Positions 1 through 7,523 are shown, numbered from the stretch's first letter. The stretch: DNA of 23,730 nt from Roseovarius sp. (GCA_021767845.1 JAASSQ010000011.1:1-23730), one strand, 5' to 3'. Numbers and translations: made by a program. Notes: a model not told the origin generated them from the letters alone.

Positions 1-567
1 CGTTTCGGCGGCGTTCAGGACCAGCACGATCTCGAAGGCCAGCACGGCGGCCAGGGCACCGATCGGGTCGTTGATGATGGCCTCCCACTGCAGAAGCTGC
101 GCGGGCCGCTTCTGCAGCCGGGCCTGCCGCAGGAGCGGCGCGATGACGGTGGGGCCGGTCACGATCATGATGCCGCCGAACACGGCCGACGATGCCCAGC
201 TGAGCCCCGCCACGAAATGCAGCGCCAGCGCCGACAGAAGCCAGCCGATCGGCGCCCCGAGGAACACGAGGCGCTTCACGCCCTCGGCGGCGCCCCGCAG
301 GCTGTGCAGGCTGAGCGTGAGGCCGCCCTCGAACAGGATGATCGCCACCGCGATCGAGATCATCGGCCCCATGAGCGGGCCGATGTCGCGCCCCGGATCG
401 AACACGCCAAACACAGGGCCGATCAGCAGCCCGGCCAGCAGCATCAGAACGATTGCGGGCATCCGCAGCCGCCAGGCCGCCCATTGCGCACCGACCCCGA
501 GCGCGCCCACCAGCGCGAAGGCCAGCACCGGGGCCAATGCACCGTCCGTCGCCGTTTCAACCGCCAT
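1..567 (-). CDS. CPA1-family cation/proton antiporter, N-terminal part (cut by window edge)
   Basis: The first 189 codons of a monovalent cation/proton antiporter of the inner membrane; the rest lies beyond base 1. The visible part has alternating hydrophobic segments, starting with a short periplasm-facing N-terminus. It carries the family signatures 'FEGGLTLS' (about residues 82-89), 'GPTVIAPLLRQ' in the middle, and 'EAIINDPIGA' near the cut, the last holding the ion-binding Asn-Asp pair. Asn-Asp, rather than Asp-Asp, is the pattern linked in the CPA superfamily to electroneutral Na+/H+ exchange. The ATG at 567 lies 3 bp after the stop of the upstream dgt gene, so the two are probably co-transcribed and the antiporter may depend on translational coupling. 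Identification as a CPA1 antiporter is firm; ion specificity (Na+, K+) cannot be told from this part. Confidence 0.88.
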   Translation of the reverse strand, partial: MAVETATDGALAPVLAFALVGALGVGAQWAAWRLRMPAIVLMLLAGLLIGPVFGVFDPGRDIGPLMGPMISIAVAIILFEGGLTLSLHSLRGAAEGVKRLVFLGAPIGWLLSALALHFVAGLSWASSAVFGGIMIVTGPTVIAPLLRQARLQKRPAQLLQWEAIINDPIGALAAVLAFEIVLVLNAAET

Positions 568-570
568 GGT

Positions 571-1740
571 TCATGCGCCTCCCCAGGTTCCGGCACCGCC
601 CGGACCGCCCAGAAGCCGCGCATGCTGCTGCAGGGCGAAACGGTCGGTCATGCCGGCGATGTAATCGCTCACCAGCCGCGCCAGGGTCACTTCGTCCTTT
701 GCGGCCTCGACATCCTGCCGCCAACGGTCGGGCAGATGTTCCGGCTTGGCAAGGTAAAAGGGGAACAGTTCCTCGACCACATGGGTGACCTTGGCGCGCA
801 TCTCCATCACCGAAGGCGCGCGATACATGCGCGTGAAGAGAAAATCGCGGATCTGGTTCAGGTCGCGCCACATCTCGTCGGAAAAACGGATCACCGGGTG
901 GCCCAGGTGGCGCACATCCGCAGCGCTTTGCGGCGCGGCCTGTGTCAGGTGCGCGCGCGAGGTTTCGATCACGTCCGCCACCATCACGCCGAAAACCCGG
1001 CGCAGCGCCTCGTGGCGGCGACGGTAGGGATCGAGGCCGGGATAGGCCGCATCGACCTCGGCATAGCAGGCGCCCACGACCGGCAGCGCGCGAATGTCAT
1101 CCTCCGAGAACAGCCCGGCGCGCAGCCCGTCATGCAGGTCGTGGTTGTTGTAGGCCACGTCATCGGCCAGCGCGGCGACCTGCGCCTCGGCGCTGGCATG
1201 GGTGTGCAATTCCAGGTCGTGCCGCGCGTTGTAATCGGCCAGCGCATAGGGCAGATCGCCGGTCACCGGGCCATTGTGCTTGGCGATCCCCTCCAGCGTG
1301 TCCCATGTCAGGTTGAGCCCGTCGAATTCGGCGTAGTGCCGTTCCAGCGCCGTCACGATCCGCACCGCCTGCGCGTTGTGATCGAACCCGCCATAGGGCT
1401 GCATCAGCGCATCGAGCGCATCCTCGCCGGTATGGCCGAACGGCGTATGGCCAAGGTCATGGGCCAGGGCCACGGCCTCGGTCAGTTCCTGGTTGAGGCC
1501 GAGCGCGCCCGAGATCGTCCGGGCGACCTGTGCCACCTCGATCGAGTGGGTCAGGCGCGTGCGGAAATAATCGCCCTCGTGTTCGACGAAGACCTGGGTC
1601 TTGTGCTTGAGGCGGCGGAAGGCGCTGGAATGGATGATACGGTCCCGATCCCTTTGATAACATGAGCGGAACGCGCTTTCATCCTCGGGGACCAGCCGGC
1701 CACGGCTGCGCGCCGGGTCCGAGGCATAGGGCACTTGCAT
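571..1740 (-). CDS. dgt: Deoxyguanosinetriphosphate triphosphohydrolase-like HD-domain protein
   Basis: A cytoplasmic HD-domain phosphohydrolase of 389 residues that splits dNTPs, typically dGTP, to nucleoside and triphosphate, and so trims the dNTP pool. The metal-binding HD signature is complete: His65 in 'TRLTHSIEV', His94-Asp95 in 'AHDLGHTPFGH' (residues 93-103), and the distal Asp in 'ALADDVAYNNHD' near residue 190. The N-terminal 'HSSAFRRLKHKTQVF' is the usual dGTPase hallmark. The length fits the shorter dGTPase subfamily, not the ~500-residue enterobacterial enzyme. Its ATG follows an AGGA ribosome site in the divergent gap shared with the Fe-S carrier gene. The antiporter gene begins 3 bp after its stop. 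Preferred nucleotide and allosteric activation cannot be read from sequence. Confidence 0.93.
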   Translation of the reverse strand: MQVPYASDPARSRGRLVPEDESAFRSCYQRDRDRIIHSSAFRRLKHKTQVFVEHEGDYFRTRLTHSIEVAQVARTISGALGLNQELTEAVALAHDLGHTPFGHTGEDALDALMQPYGGFDHNAQAVRIVTALERHYAEFDGLNLTWDTLEGIAKHNGPVTGDLPYALADYNARHDLELHTHASAEAQVAALADDVAYNNHDLHDGLRAGLFSEDDIRALPVVGACYAEVDAAYPGLDPYRRRHEALRRVFGVMVADVIETSRAHLTQAAPQSAADVRHLGHPVIRFSDEMWRDLNQIRDFLFTRMYRAPSVMEMRAKVTHVVEELFPFYLAKPEHLPDRWRQDVEAAKDEVTLARLVSDYIAGMTDRFALQQHARLLGGPGGAGTWGGA

Positions 1741-1751
1741 GTCGGCTATCC

Positions 1752-1780
1752 TTGTCGCCTGTTTTCGCGCCCCATATATT
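1752..1780 (+). promoter_or_regulatory. Sigma70-type promoter of the Fe-S carrier gene
   Basis: TTGTCG (1752-1757) and TATATT (1775-1780) are separated by exactly 17 bp, in the short divergent gap between dgt and the Fe-S carrier gene. The spacing and both hexamers fit a housekeeping promoter, placing the start of transcription near 1787, about 30 bp ahead of the ATG at 1818. No IscR-like or Irr/Fur-like operator was recognised. Confidence 0.6.
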
Positions 1781-1817
1781 GCAAACGGAAACGCAACGGA
1801 ACCGTCAGGAGAACGAC

Positions 1818-2141
1818 ATGCAGGTGCCCCCGAAAGTGACCGAGCGCGCCTTTGCGCGTCTGGCCGAGATCGGCGCCGGCGACCAGGGACAGGCGCTGCG
1901 CATCGCCGTCGAAGGCGGCGGCTGCTCGGGCTTTCAATACGACATCAAGCTGGATCACCCCGCCGATGACGACCTCGTGCTGGAAGGCAACGGGCAGAAG
2001 GTGGTCGTTGATGCCGTGTCGCTGCCGTTCCTTGCGGGCGCGACCATTGATTTCACCGAGGAACTGATCGGCGCGCGGTTCACCATCGAGAATCCGAATG
2101 CGTCAAGCTCTTGCGGGTGTGGAACCTCGTTTTCCATGTAA
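1818..2141 (+). CDS. erpA: A-type iron-sulfur carrier protein (ErpA/IscA/HesB family)
   Basis: A 107-residue A-type carrier that receives Fe-S clusters from the scaffold and passes them to apo-enzymes in the cytoplasm. The three conserved cluster ligands are all present: Cys36 in 'GGGCSGFQY' and Cys99 and Cys101 in 'SSSCGCGTSFSM' at the very C-terminus. The frame stays open upstream, but the start at 1818 is chosen because 'AGGAGA' sits 6-7 bp before it, a good promoter ends just upstream, and the family begins here. The gene stands alone, outside any isc or suf operon in view. ErpA and IscA cannot be separated with certainty from sequence; erpA is the usual name for the stand-alone copy in this group. 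Confidence 0.9.
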   Translation: MQVPPKVTERAFARLAEIGAGDQGQALRIAVEGGGCSGFQYDIKLDHPADDDLVLEGNGQKVVVDAVSLPFLAGATIDFTEELIGARFTIENPNASSSCGCGTSFSM

Positions 2142-2180
2142 TATCGGCCTCTTGCCGGCCGTTCTTCATGTATGATCACG

Positions 2181-2207
2181 GGGCCGCTTCGGGCGGCCCT
2201 TGTCTCT
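2181..2207 (+). terminator. Hairpin with short T-rich tail after the Fe-S carrier gene
   Basis: GGGCCGC (2181-2187) pairs perfectly with GCGGCCC (2193-2199) across a 5-base loop, followed by TTGTCTCT. It lies 40 bp after the carrier stop and 48 bp before xthA. The T-tract is interrupted, so termination may be partial. A weak TTGTCT/GATAGA promoter-like pair starts in the tail and could serve xthA. Confidence 0.5.
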
Positions 2208-2254
2208 GCCCGCTGGCTGGGCGATAGAGGTGGCGCAACCGCGGGAGAGCCGAC

Positions 2255-3037
2255 ATGAAGATCGCCAGCTTCAACATCAACGGCGTCAAGGCGCGCGCGC
2301 AAGCCGTTCTGGACTGGCTGGACGGGGCGCAGCCCGATGTGGCCCTATTGCAGGAGATCAAGTCGATCGACGAGAACTTCCCGCGCGAGCCCTTCGAGGA
2401 TCGTGGCTATACCGTCGAGACGCATGGGCAGAAAAGCTTCAACGGCGTGGCGATCCTGTCGAAGCTGCCGCTGGAGGATGTCACGCGCGGCCTGCCCGGC
2501 GACGACGCGGACGAACAGGCCCGCTGGATCGAGGCGACGGTCATCGGTGACAAGACCGCCGTGCGCGTCTGCGGGCTCTACCTGCCCAACGGCAACCCCG
2601 CACCAGGGCCGAAATACGACTACAAGCTGGCATGGATGGAGCGGCTGAAAGCGCGGGCCGAAGCCCTGTTGCAGGCCGAGGAACCGGCGCTCATGGCCGG
2701 GGATTACAACATCATCCCGCAAGACGAGGATGCCAGGCGCCCCGAGGCCTGGGCCGAGGATGCGCTGGCCCTGCCCGAAAGCCGCGCCGCCTTTCGCCGG
2801 ATCGTGAACCTGGGCTTTACCGAAGCCTTCCGCGCCCGGCATCAGGGGCCGGGGCATTATACCTTCTGGGATTACCAGCGCGGGGCATGGAACCGGGATG
2901 ACGGCATCCGAATCGACCATTTCCTGCTGACGCCGCAAGCCGCCGACCTGCTGACCGAGTGCCAGATCGACCGCGAGGTGCGCGGGCGCGAGAAACCGTC
3001 CGATCACGTGCCGATCTGGGTCACGCTGGACGCCTGA
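2255..3037 (+). CDS. xthA: Exodeoxyribonuclease III (AP endonuclease)
   Basis: A DNA repair nuclease of 260 residues (exonuclease III/EEP fold) that cleaves at abasic sites and removes 3'-blocking groups in base excision repair. Metal-binding and catalytic residues are all visible: Asn7 in 'SFNINGVKAR', Glu34 in 'LLQEIKS', the Tyr in 'CGLYLPNGNP', Asp and Asn in 'AGDYNIIPQDEDA', and the terminal catalytic Asp-His pair in 'KPSDHVPIW'. 'IRIDHFLLT' is the usual substrate-binding segment. Full length for the XthA family. The start ATG follows 'GGGAGAG' 6-9 bp upstream. It lies downstream of the Fe-S carrier on the same strand with a hairpin between, and its stop faces the stop of the flavin hydroxylase only 19 bp away with no clear terminator. 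Confidence 0.95.
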   Translation: MKIASFNINGVKARAQAVLDWLDGAQPDVALLQEIKSIDENFPREPFEDRGYTVETHGQKSFNGVAILSKLPLEDVTRGLPGDDADEQARWIEATVIGDKTAVRVCGLYLPNGNPAPGPKYDYKLAWMERLKARAEALLQAEEPALMAGDYNIIPQDEDARRPEAWAEDALALPESRAAFRRIVNLGFTEAFRARHQGPGHYTFWDYQRGAWNRDDGIRIDHFLLTPQAADLLTECQIDREVRGREKPSDHVPIWVTLDA

Positions 3038-3056
3038 TCCGCCCCCTGCTTGCGCC

Positions 3057-4217
3057 TCAGGCCGGGGTCGGACGGGTCACGTCATGGGTGTAGATCCAAT
3101 CGAATTGCCGGGCCATGCGTTCGGGCGCCACCGCGCCACCGATCCGCATCGCGGTATGCGCGGCCCACCGCAGCGGACCGAAGGACAGGTGGTATTTCCA
3201 CGCATTGCCATTGGCCGCGCTGACGATCCGCTGGGTGCGGTCGCGGCGGCGGGCCTGGTAGCGGGCCAGCCGCGCATCGAGGGCGCCCGCGCCGTTCAAT
3301 TCATCCGCCAGCACCCACGCATCCTCGAGCGCCATGCAGGCCCCCTGCGCCATGAAAGGCAGCGTCGGGTGCGCCGCGTCGCCCAGGATCGCGAGACCCG
3401 CGCCGTGCCAGTGCGGTGCGACCGGGTGCCGAAAGAGCCCCCACAGGTTGACCCGGTCGATCCGTGACAGCAGCTCCTGCGCCTCGGGGCAGAAATCGTG
3501 GAAGGCGGCGCGCAGGGCCATCGGGTCATCCTCTTGCGACCAGCTTTCGGCGGCCCAGGCCGCGCGCTCCTGCACGGCGACGATATTGCGTTGCGTCCCG
3601 CCGCGCAGCGGGTAGCTGACCAGGTGGCGGTGCGGGCCCATGTAAACGCGCGCCTCCGCGCGCGCGCCGGGTTCTGCCGGAACCACCGCGCGCCATGCCA
3701 CCTGCCGGGTGAAGAACGGCGCGATCGCGCCGTTCAGTGCTGTGCGCACCCGGGATTTGAGCCCATCCGCGCCGATCACCAGATCCGCTGTCATGCAGGC
3801 GCCGTTCGCCAGATCGACGCGCGGCCGGTCGCCGGGCGTGACGCCGACCACCTTTTGCAGGAGCCGCAATCTGGCCCCGGCGGCGCGCGCCCCGTCTGCC
3901 AGGATGTCGATCAGGTCGGCGCGGTGCAGGAAGTAATATCCCTGCATGTCAAAGCGGGAAAGATCGAGGCGCACGACCTCGCCGCCCGCGAAATCGTGCA
4001 AACTGACGGCGCGGGCCTCGACCGCGGTGCGGCGCAGCGCATCGTCAAGCCCGAGCGCGCGCAGGACCACCGCGCCATTGGGGCTGACCTGCAGGCCCGC
4101 GCCGACCTCGGTGATCTCGGGGGCCTGTTCCAGAACGGTCACGTCCGCGCCTCGCAGTGCAAGCGCACGCGCCGTGGCCAAACCGCCGATGCCGGCCCCG
4201 ATCACGAGAATCTTCAT
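3057..4217 (-). CDS. FAD-dependent aromatic hydroxylase (salicylate / 3-hydroxybenzoate hydroxylase type)
   Basis: A class A flavoprotein monooxygenase of about 386 residues that uses NAD(P)H and O2 to hydroxylate an aromatic or related ring. The Rossmann FAD fingerprint 'GAGIGG' lies at residues 7-12, the 'IGADGLKSRVR' DG motif in the middle, and the second FAD site 'GDAAHPTLPFMAQGACMALED' towards the C-terminus; this last form is typical of salicylate and 3-hydroxybenzoate 6-hydroxylases. No signal peptide. An in-frame ATG at 4232 would add five residues; neither start has a good ribosome site, and 4217 is chosen because family members begin at this point. The strong dksA terminator ends only about 33 bp upstream, so how this gene is transcribed is unclear. 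The substrate is not predictable: no ring-cleavage gene lies nearby. Confidence 0.85.
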   Translation of the reverse strand: MKILVIGAGIGGLATARALALRGADVTVLEQAPEITEVGAGLQVSPNGAVVLRALGLDDALRRTAVEARAVSLHDFAGGEVVRLDLSRFDMQGYYFLHRADLIDILADGARAAGARLRLLQKVVGVTPGDRPRVDLANGACMTADLVIGADGLKSRVRTALNGAIAPFFTRQVAWRAVVPAEPGARAEARVYMGPHRHLVSYPLRGGTQRNIVAVQERAAWAAESWSQEDDPMALRAAFHDFCPEAQELLSRIDRVNLWGLFRHPVAPHWHGAGLAILGDAAHPTLPFMAQGACMALEDAWVLADELNGAGALDARLARYQARRRDRTQRIVSAANGNAWKYHLSFGPLRWAAHTAMRIGGAVAPERMARQFDWIYTHDVTRPTPA

Positions 4218-4249
4218 ATCGTTCAGACCCATGGCATTCTATTGGAACG

Positions 4250-4276
4250 AAAAACGCCGGAGCGGAAGCCCCGGCG
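4250..4276 (-). terminator. Intrinsic terminator of dksA
   Basis: On the minus strand, CGCCGGGGC pairs with GCTCCGGCG (nine pairs, one G-T) across a TTCC tetraloop and is followed by five T. This is a textbook rho-independent terminator, 26 bp after the dksA stop. It ends just 18 bp before the first possible ATG of the flavin hydroxylase. Confidence 0.85.
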
Positions 4277-4302
4277 CCCATGAATAATCGTCGGCCTGGC
4301 GA

Positions 4303-4758
4303 TCAATCGTCGCGATGGACCTTCTCGCGGCGCTCGTGACGCTCCTGCGCCTCGAGGCTCATGGTCGCGATCGGCCGCGCATCCAGCCGCTTGAGGCTGA
4401 TCGGTTCGCCCGTCACCTCGCAGTAGCCGTATTCGCCATTCTCGATCCGGCGCAGCGCGGCGTCGATCTTGGCGACCAGCTTGCGCTGACGGTCGCGGGT
4501 GCGCAATTCCAGCGCGCGGTCGGTTTCCTCGCTGGCGCGGTCGGCGACATCGGGAATGGCGCGCGTGCCGTCCTGCAGCCCCTCGATCGTGTCGCGGCTG
4601 TCTTCGAGAAGATCGTGCTTCCAAGCGATCAACTTGCGGCGGAAATACTCGAGTTGCCGCTCGTTCATGAACGGCTCATCCTCGGCCGGGCGATAGTCCT
4701 CGGGCAGAAAGACTTCGGCTTTCATGGTGCTCCCCTCATCAAGGCCAACGTCTGGCAT
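4303..4758 (-). CDS. dksA: RNA polymerase-binding transcription factor DksA
   Basis: DksA binds in the secondary channel of RNA polymerase and, with ppGpp, shifts transcription during the stringent response. After a variable N-terminus the protein has the 'FMNERQLEYFRRKL' helix, a long coiled coil with the functional tip 'PDVADRAS' (the DxxDxA pattern of the E. coli tip residues), then a zinc-finger-like region 'YGYCEVTGEPI'. Only one of the four zinc-finger cysteines remains, which is the alphaproteobacterial form of the finger. Two starts are plausible: ATG at 4758 with GAGGAGAG upstream (151 residues), and ATG at 4725 with GAGGGGAG upstream (140 residues, beginning MKAEVFLPEDY). Both have strong ribosome sites; the shorter one begins closer to the conserved part. 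Monocistronic, ended by a strong terminator. Confidence 0.92.
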   Translation of the reverse strand: MPDVGLDEGSTMKAEVFLPEDYRPAEDEPFMNERQLEYFRRKLIAWKHDLLEDSRDTIEGLQDGTRAIPDVADRASEETDRALELRTRDRQRKLVAKIDAALRRIENGEYGYCEVTGEPISLKRLDARPIATMSLEAQERHERREKVHRDD

Positions 4759-4794
4759 GATACTCTCCTCAGATCGTGGCGCTTCCTGTGGCTG

Positions 4795-4823
4795 CAATTA
4801 CACCCCGAGCGGGGGATTGTCAC
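4795..4823 (-). promoter_or_regulatory. Candidate dksA promoter
   Basis: Read on the minus strand, GTGACA (4823-4818) and TAATTG (4800-4795) are 17 bp apart and about 37 bp ahead of the first dksA start. The -35 matches well, the -10 is poor. It lies back to back with the moxR promoter in the divergent gap. Confidence 0.35.
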
Positions 4824-4840
4824 TAGCCAATCACCGCGCA

Positions 4841-4869
4841 TTGATGTGTTTTATCCAAGGCCATACTGT
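4841..4869 (+). promoter_or_regulatory. Candidate promoter of the MoxR gene
   Basis: TTGATG (4841-4846) and TACTGT (4864-4869) are separated by 17 bp, 47 bp ahead of the ATG at 4916. Placement in the divergent gap with dksA supports it; hexamer matches are moderate. Confidence 0.45.
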
Positions 4870-4915
4870 GCCAATCTGCCGACTTCGGACTGTTTTCAAG
4901 AAGGTTGAAATCAAA

Positions 4916-5755
4916 ATGAAATTCGAAGGCACCGACGCCTATGTCGCAACCGATGACCTGACAGTCGCCGTGAACGCGGCCGTGACGCTGGAACGGCCCC
5001 TGCTGGTCAAGGGCGAGCCGGGCACGGGCAAGACCGAACTGGCCCGGCAGGTGGCACGCGGGCTGGGCCTGAAGATGATCGAATGGAACATCAAATCCAC
5101 GACCAAGGCGCAACAGGGGCTTTACGAATACGATGCCGTCTCGCGGCTGCGCGACAGCCAGCTGGGAGACGCGCGCGTGCATGACGTGTCGAACTACATC
5201 CGCAAGGGCAAGTTGTGGGAGGCCTTCGAAGCCGACGAGAAGGTGGTGTTGCTGATCGACGAGATTGACAAGGCCGATATCGAGTTTCCAAACGACCTTC
5301 TGCAGGAGCTCGACCGGATGGAATTCCATGTCTACGAAACCGGCGAGACCATTCGCGCACGCCAGCGCCCGATCGTCATCATCACGTCGAACAACGAAAA
5401 GGAGCTGCCCGATGCGTTCCTGCGGCGCTGTTTCTTCCACTATATCCGCTTTCCCGACATCGAGACGATGAAACGGATCGTCGAGGTGCATCATCCGGGG
5501 ATCAAGGAACAGCTTCTGACCACTGCGCTCACGCAGTTCTACGAGATTCGCGACCAGTCCGGCCTGAAGAAGAAGCCGAGCACGTCAGAGGTGCTGGACT
5601 GGCTGAAACTGCTGCTGGCAGAGGATCTGGCGCCCGAAGACCTGAAGCGCGAAGGGGCCGATGCCCTGCCCAAGCTGCATGGCGCGCTGCTGAAGAACGA
5701 GCAGGATGTGCACCTGTTCGAGCGGCTGGCCTTCATGGCCCGCCGCGGCCGCTGA
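4916..5755 (+). CDS. MoxR-family AAA+ ATPase
   Basis: A 279-residue AAA+ ATPase of the MoxR/CoxD type. MoxR proteins act as chaperones that insert metal cofactors or assemble enzyme complexes, working with a VWA-domain partner. Walker A 'GEPGTGKT' is at residues 33-40, Walker B 'VVLLIDEIDKAD' at about 110-121, sensor 1 'VIITSNNEKELPDAFLRRC' follows, then a helical lid. The frame is open further upstream, but that stretch overlaps the dksA start and the divergent promoters; the ATG at 4916 has AAGG about 11 bp before it and gives the standard family length. A VWA gene of the matching CoxE-like class lies 1.8 kb downstream on the same strand, after a lipoprotein and a small membrane protein, so the four may work together. 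The target enzyme is not evident. Confidence 0.9.
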   Translation: MKFEGTDAYVATDDLTVAVNAAVTLERPLLVKGEPGTGKTELARQVARGLGLKMIEWNIKSTTKAQQGLYEYDAVSRLRDSQLGDARVHDVSNYIRKGKLWEAFEADEKVVLLIDEIDKADIEFPNDLLQELDRMEFHVYETGETIRARQRPIVIITSNNEKELPDAFLRRCFFHYIRFPDIETMKRIVEVHHPGIKEQLLTTALTQFYEIRDQSGLKKKPSTSEVLDWLKLLLAEDLAPEDLKREGADALPKLHGALLKNEQDVHLFERLAFMARRGR

Positions 5756-5968
5756 CGGCATCGGCGGATGTGTCGCATGGCTTCGTTTTTCCCGCATCGC
5801 CGCCGGCCCGGCCGGCAGGACGTTGCGGAAAAACGGGCCGGCCACAAATTTGCCGCCAAGCTTCCTTATACCCGACAGCAACCCCGTCTTAACTGCCCGC
5901 ATGTCGGGCCGGACCCGACGGGCCGCAAAGGCCGTGTTGTGTTCGAGTTGTCGGGAATCGGGGGGGCC

Positions 5969-7336
5969 ATGCGCCGCATCATTCTGCCACTATGCTTGGT
6001 GCTGAGCGGGTGCCTGCCTGCGCCAACCGGGGACATGCCGTCGCGCGCCGCCACCGACCATGACAGCGCGATGCCCGCGATGAAATCCTTTGGCGCGCCC
6101 AGCCCGGCGCCGGTGCAGCGGTCGAACAAGGATATCGAACGCGACTTCCTGGCGCTGGCCTTCCAGTTGGAGTCGGGGCGCAACTTGCCGTACCTGTCGC
6201 GTTTCGAAGAGCCGATCCGGGTCAAGGTGACCGGCGCGCCGCCGCCCACCCTGATCCCCGATCTTACGCGCCTCTTGACCCGGCTGCGCAACGAGGCGGG
6301 AATTGATGTCTCGCGGGTTTCGAACGGTCAGGCCAACATCATCATCCAGGCCGTCACCCGCGCGGAAATCCGGCGCCACCTGCCCAATGCGGCCTGTTTC
6401 GTGGTGCCCAATATCTCGGACCTGTCGCAATACCGCGCCGCGCGCCGCACCCGCGCCACGAACTGGAGCCTGCTGACCAAGCGCGAGAAGCTGGCCGTGT
6501 TCCTGCCAAGCGATTCCTCGCCCCAGGAGGTGCGCGATTGCCTGCACGAGGAACTGGCGCAGGCGATCGGGCCGCTGAACGATCTTTACCGCCTGCCCGA
6601 TTCAGTCTTCAACGACGACAATGTGCACACCGTTCTAACCGGCTTCGACATGCTGATCCTGCGGATCTACTACGCGCCGGAATTGCGCTCGGGGATGACG
6701 CGCAGCGAGGTGGCCGCGCGGCTGCCCGGCATCCTGGCGCGGTTGAACCCGGCAGGCGCGGCGCGCGCCTCGCGCTTTGACAGCTCGACACCGCGCGCCT
6801 GGGTGCGCGCGATCCAGACGGCGCTTGGCCCCGGTGCGCGCCCGGCCGAACGGCGGCAGGCCGCCAACGAGGCGCTGGGCATCGCGCGGGCCGTGGGCTG
6901 GCAGGATCACCGGCTGGCCTTTAGCCATTTCGCGCTGGGCCGCTTGTCGCAGCCAACCGACCCGGACTATGCCCACCAGCATTTCCAGGCCGCCGACCGG
7001 ATCTATCGCCGCACGCCCGGCACGCAATTGCACCGCGCCTACACGGCCTCGCAGCTGGCCGCCCACGCGATCCGGCAAGGCCAGCCCGCCGACGCGCTGG
7101 GCCTGATCGCGCCGCATATCGCCACGGCGCAGCGCCACGAGAACGCGGCGCTTCTGGCCACGCTGATGATGTTGCAGGCCGAGGCGCTGGAACAGCAGGG
7201 CCGCCTGGCCGAGGCACAGGCGGTTCGGCTGGACAGTCTGGGCTGGGCGCGATACGGGTTCGGGGCGGATTGGGCCGTGCGCGCAAAACTGCGCGAGATC
7301 GCGATGCTCGGGTCCGCGAACGGAGCGAACAGGTAA
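5969..7336 (+). CDS. DUF2927 lipoprotein with helical-repeat C-terminus
   Basis: A predicted lipoprotein of 455 residues, function unknown. The N-terminus is a short signal peptide with lipobox 'LSGC' (lipidated Cys15), so it should be anchored in the envelope. Residues ~50-250 match the DUF2927 pattern, including 'CLHEELAQAIGPLND' (191-205), 'DSVFND' (211-216) and 'LTGFDMLILRIYYAPELRSGM'. Residues ~290-440 are Ala/Leu-rich amphipathic helix pairs resembling TPR repeats ('FSHFALGRLSQ', 'AYTASQLAAHAIRQG', 'LMMLQAEALEQQGRLAEAQ'). The motif at 194-205 looks like the metzincin HExxHxxGxxH site with ligands replaced by Glu, Gln and Asn (see findings). Upstream ATGs in the frame are rejected because only the ATG at 5969 puts the signal peptide first. 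It lies between the MoxR and VWA genes, 213 bp after the former. Confidence 0.82.
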   Translation: MRRIILPLCLVLSGCLPAPTGDMPSRAATDHDSAMPAMKSFGAPSPAPVQRSNKDIERDFLALAFQLESGRNLPYLSRFEEPIRVKVTGAPPPTLIPDLTRLLTRLRNEAGIDVSRVSNGQANIIIQAVTRAEIRRHLPNAACFVVPNISDLSQYRAARRTRATNWSLLTKREKLAVFLPSDSSPQEVRDCLHEELAQAIGPLNDLYRLPDSVFNDDNVHTVLTGFDMLILRIYYAPELRSGMTRSEVAARLPGILARLNPAGAARASRFDSSTPRAWVRAIQTALGPGARPAERRQAANEALGIARAVGWQDHRLAFSHFALGRLSQPTDPDYAHQHFQAADRIYRRTPGTQLHRAYTASQLAAHAIRQGQPADALGLIAPHIATAQRHENAALLATLMMLQAEALEQQGRLAEAQAVRLDSLGWARYGFGADWAVRAKLREIAMLGSANGANR

Positions 7337-7345
7337 CATACGCGC

Positions 7346-7513
7346 ATGATCGTCATTCTCGGAGCATGTCTGGGCGCCCTCGTCGGTGCCCTGATCGCCA
7401 GGCGCCGCAAGGGCAAGCTGGCCGATATTCTGCAATACGCCTTCGTCTATGCGCTGGTCTTTGCCTTGGCGGGCCTTTTCGCGACGCTGATCATCGACCG
7501 CACGATGCGCTGA
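7346..7513 (+). CDS. Small two-helix membrane protein
   Basis: A 55-residue open frame from ATG 7346 to TGA 7513, of no recognised family. It begins MIVILGACLGALVGALIARR (first membrane helix with GxxxG-like small-residue spacing), has a short basic loop 'RRRKGKLADI', then a second helix 'YAFVYALVFALAGLFATLII', ending DRTMR. The charge pattern suggests both ends outside and the basic loop in the cytoplasm. It starts 9 bp after the DUF2927 stop and ends 10 bp before the VWA start, filling the gap exactly, with coding-like third-position GC. This tight packing is the main reason to regard it as real. It may be a membrane anchor or subunit for the MoxR/VWA system; that is inference. Confidence 0.72.
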   Translation: MIVILGACLGALVGALIARRRKGKLADILQYAFVYALVFALAGLFATLIIDRTMR

Positions 7514-7523
7514 GGACGCGCGC

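Noticed and set aside
217..1665. Open frame of 482 codons on the plus strand opposite dgt
   Set aside because: dgt on the other strand has complete HD motifs; this frame is low-complexity His/Gln/Arg-rich.
1662..1817. N-terminal extension of the Fe-S carrier frame
   Set aside because: It overlaps the start of dgt and the promoter, while ATG 1818 has a strong ribosome site and matches the family start.
4724..4915. N-terminal extension of the MoxR frame back to 4724
   Set aside because: It overlaps the dksA start and both divergent promoters; the family begins at the ATG at 4916.
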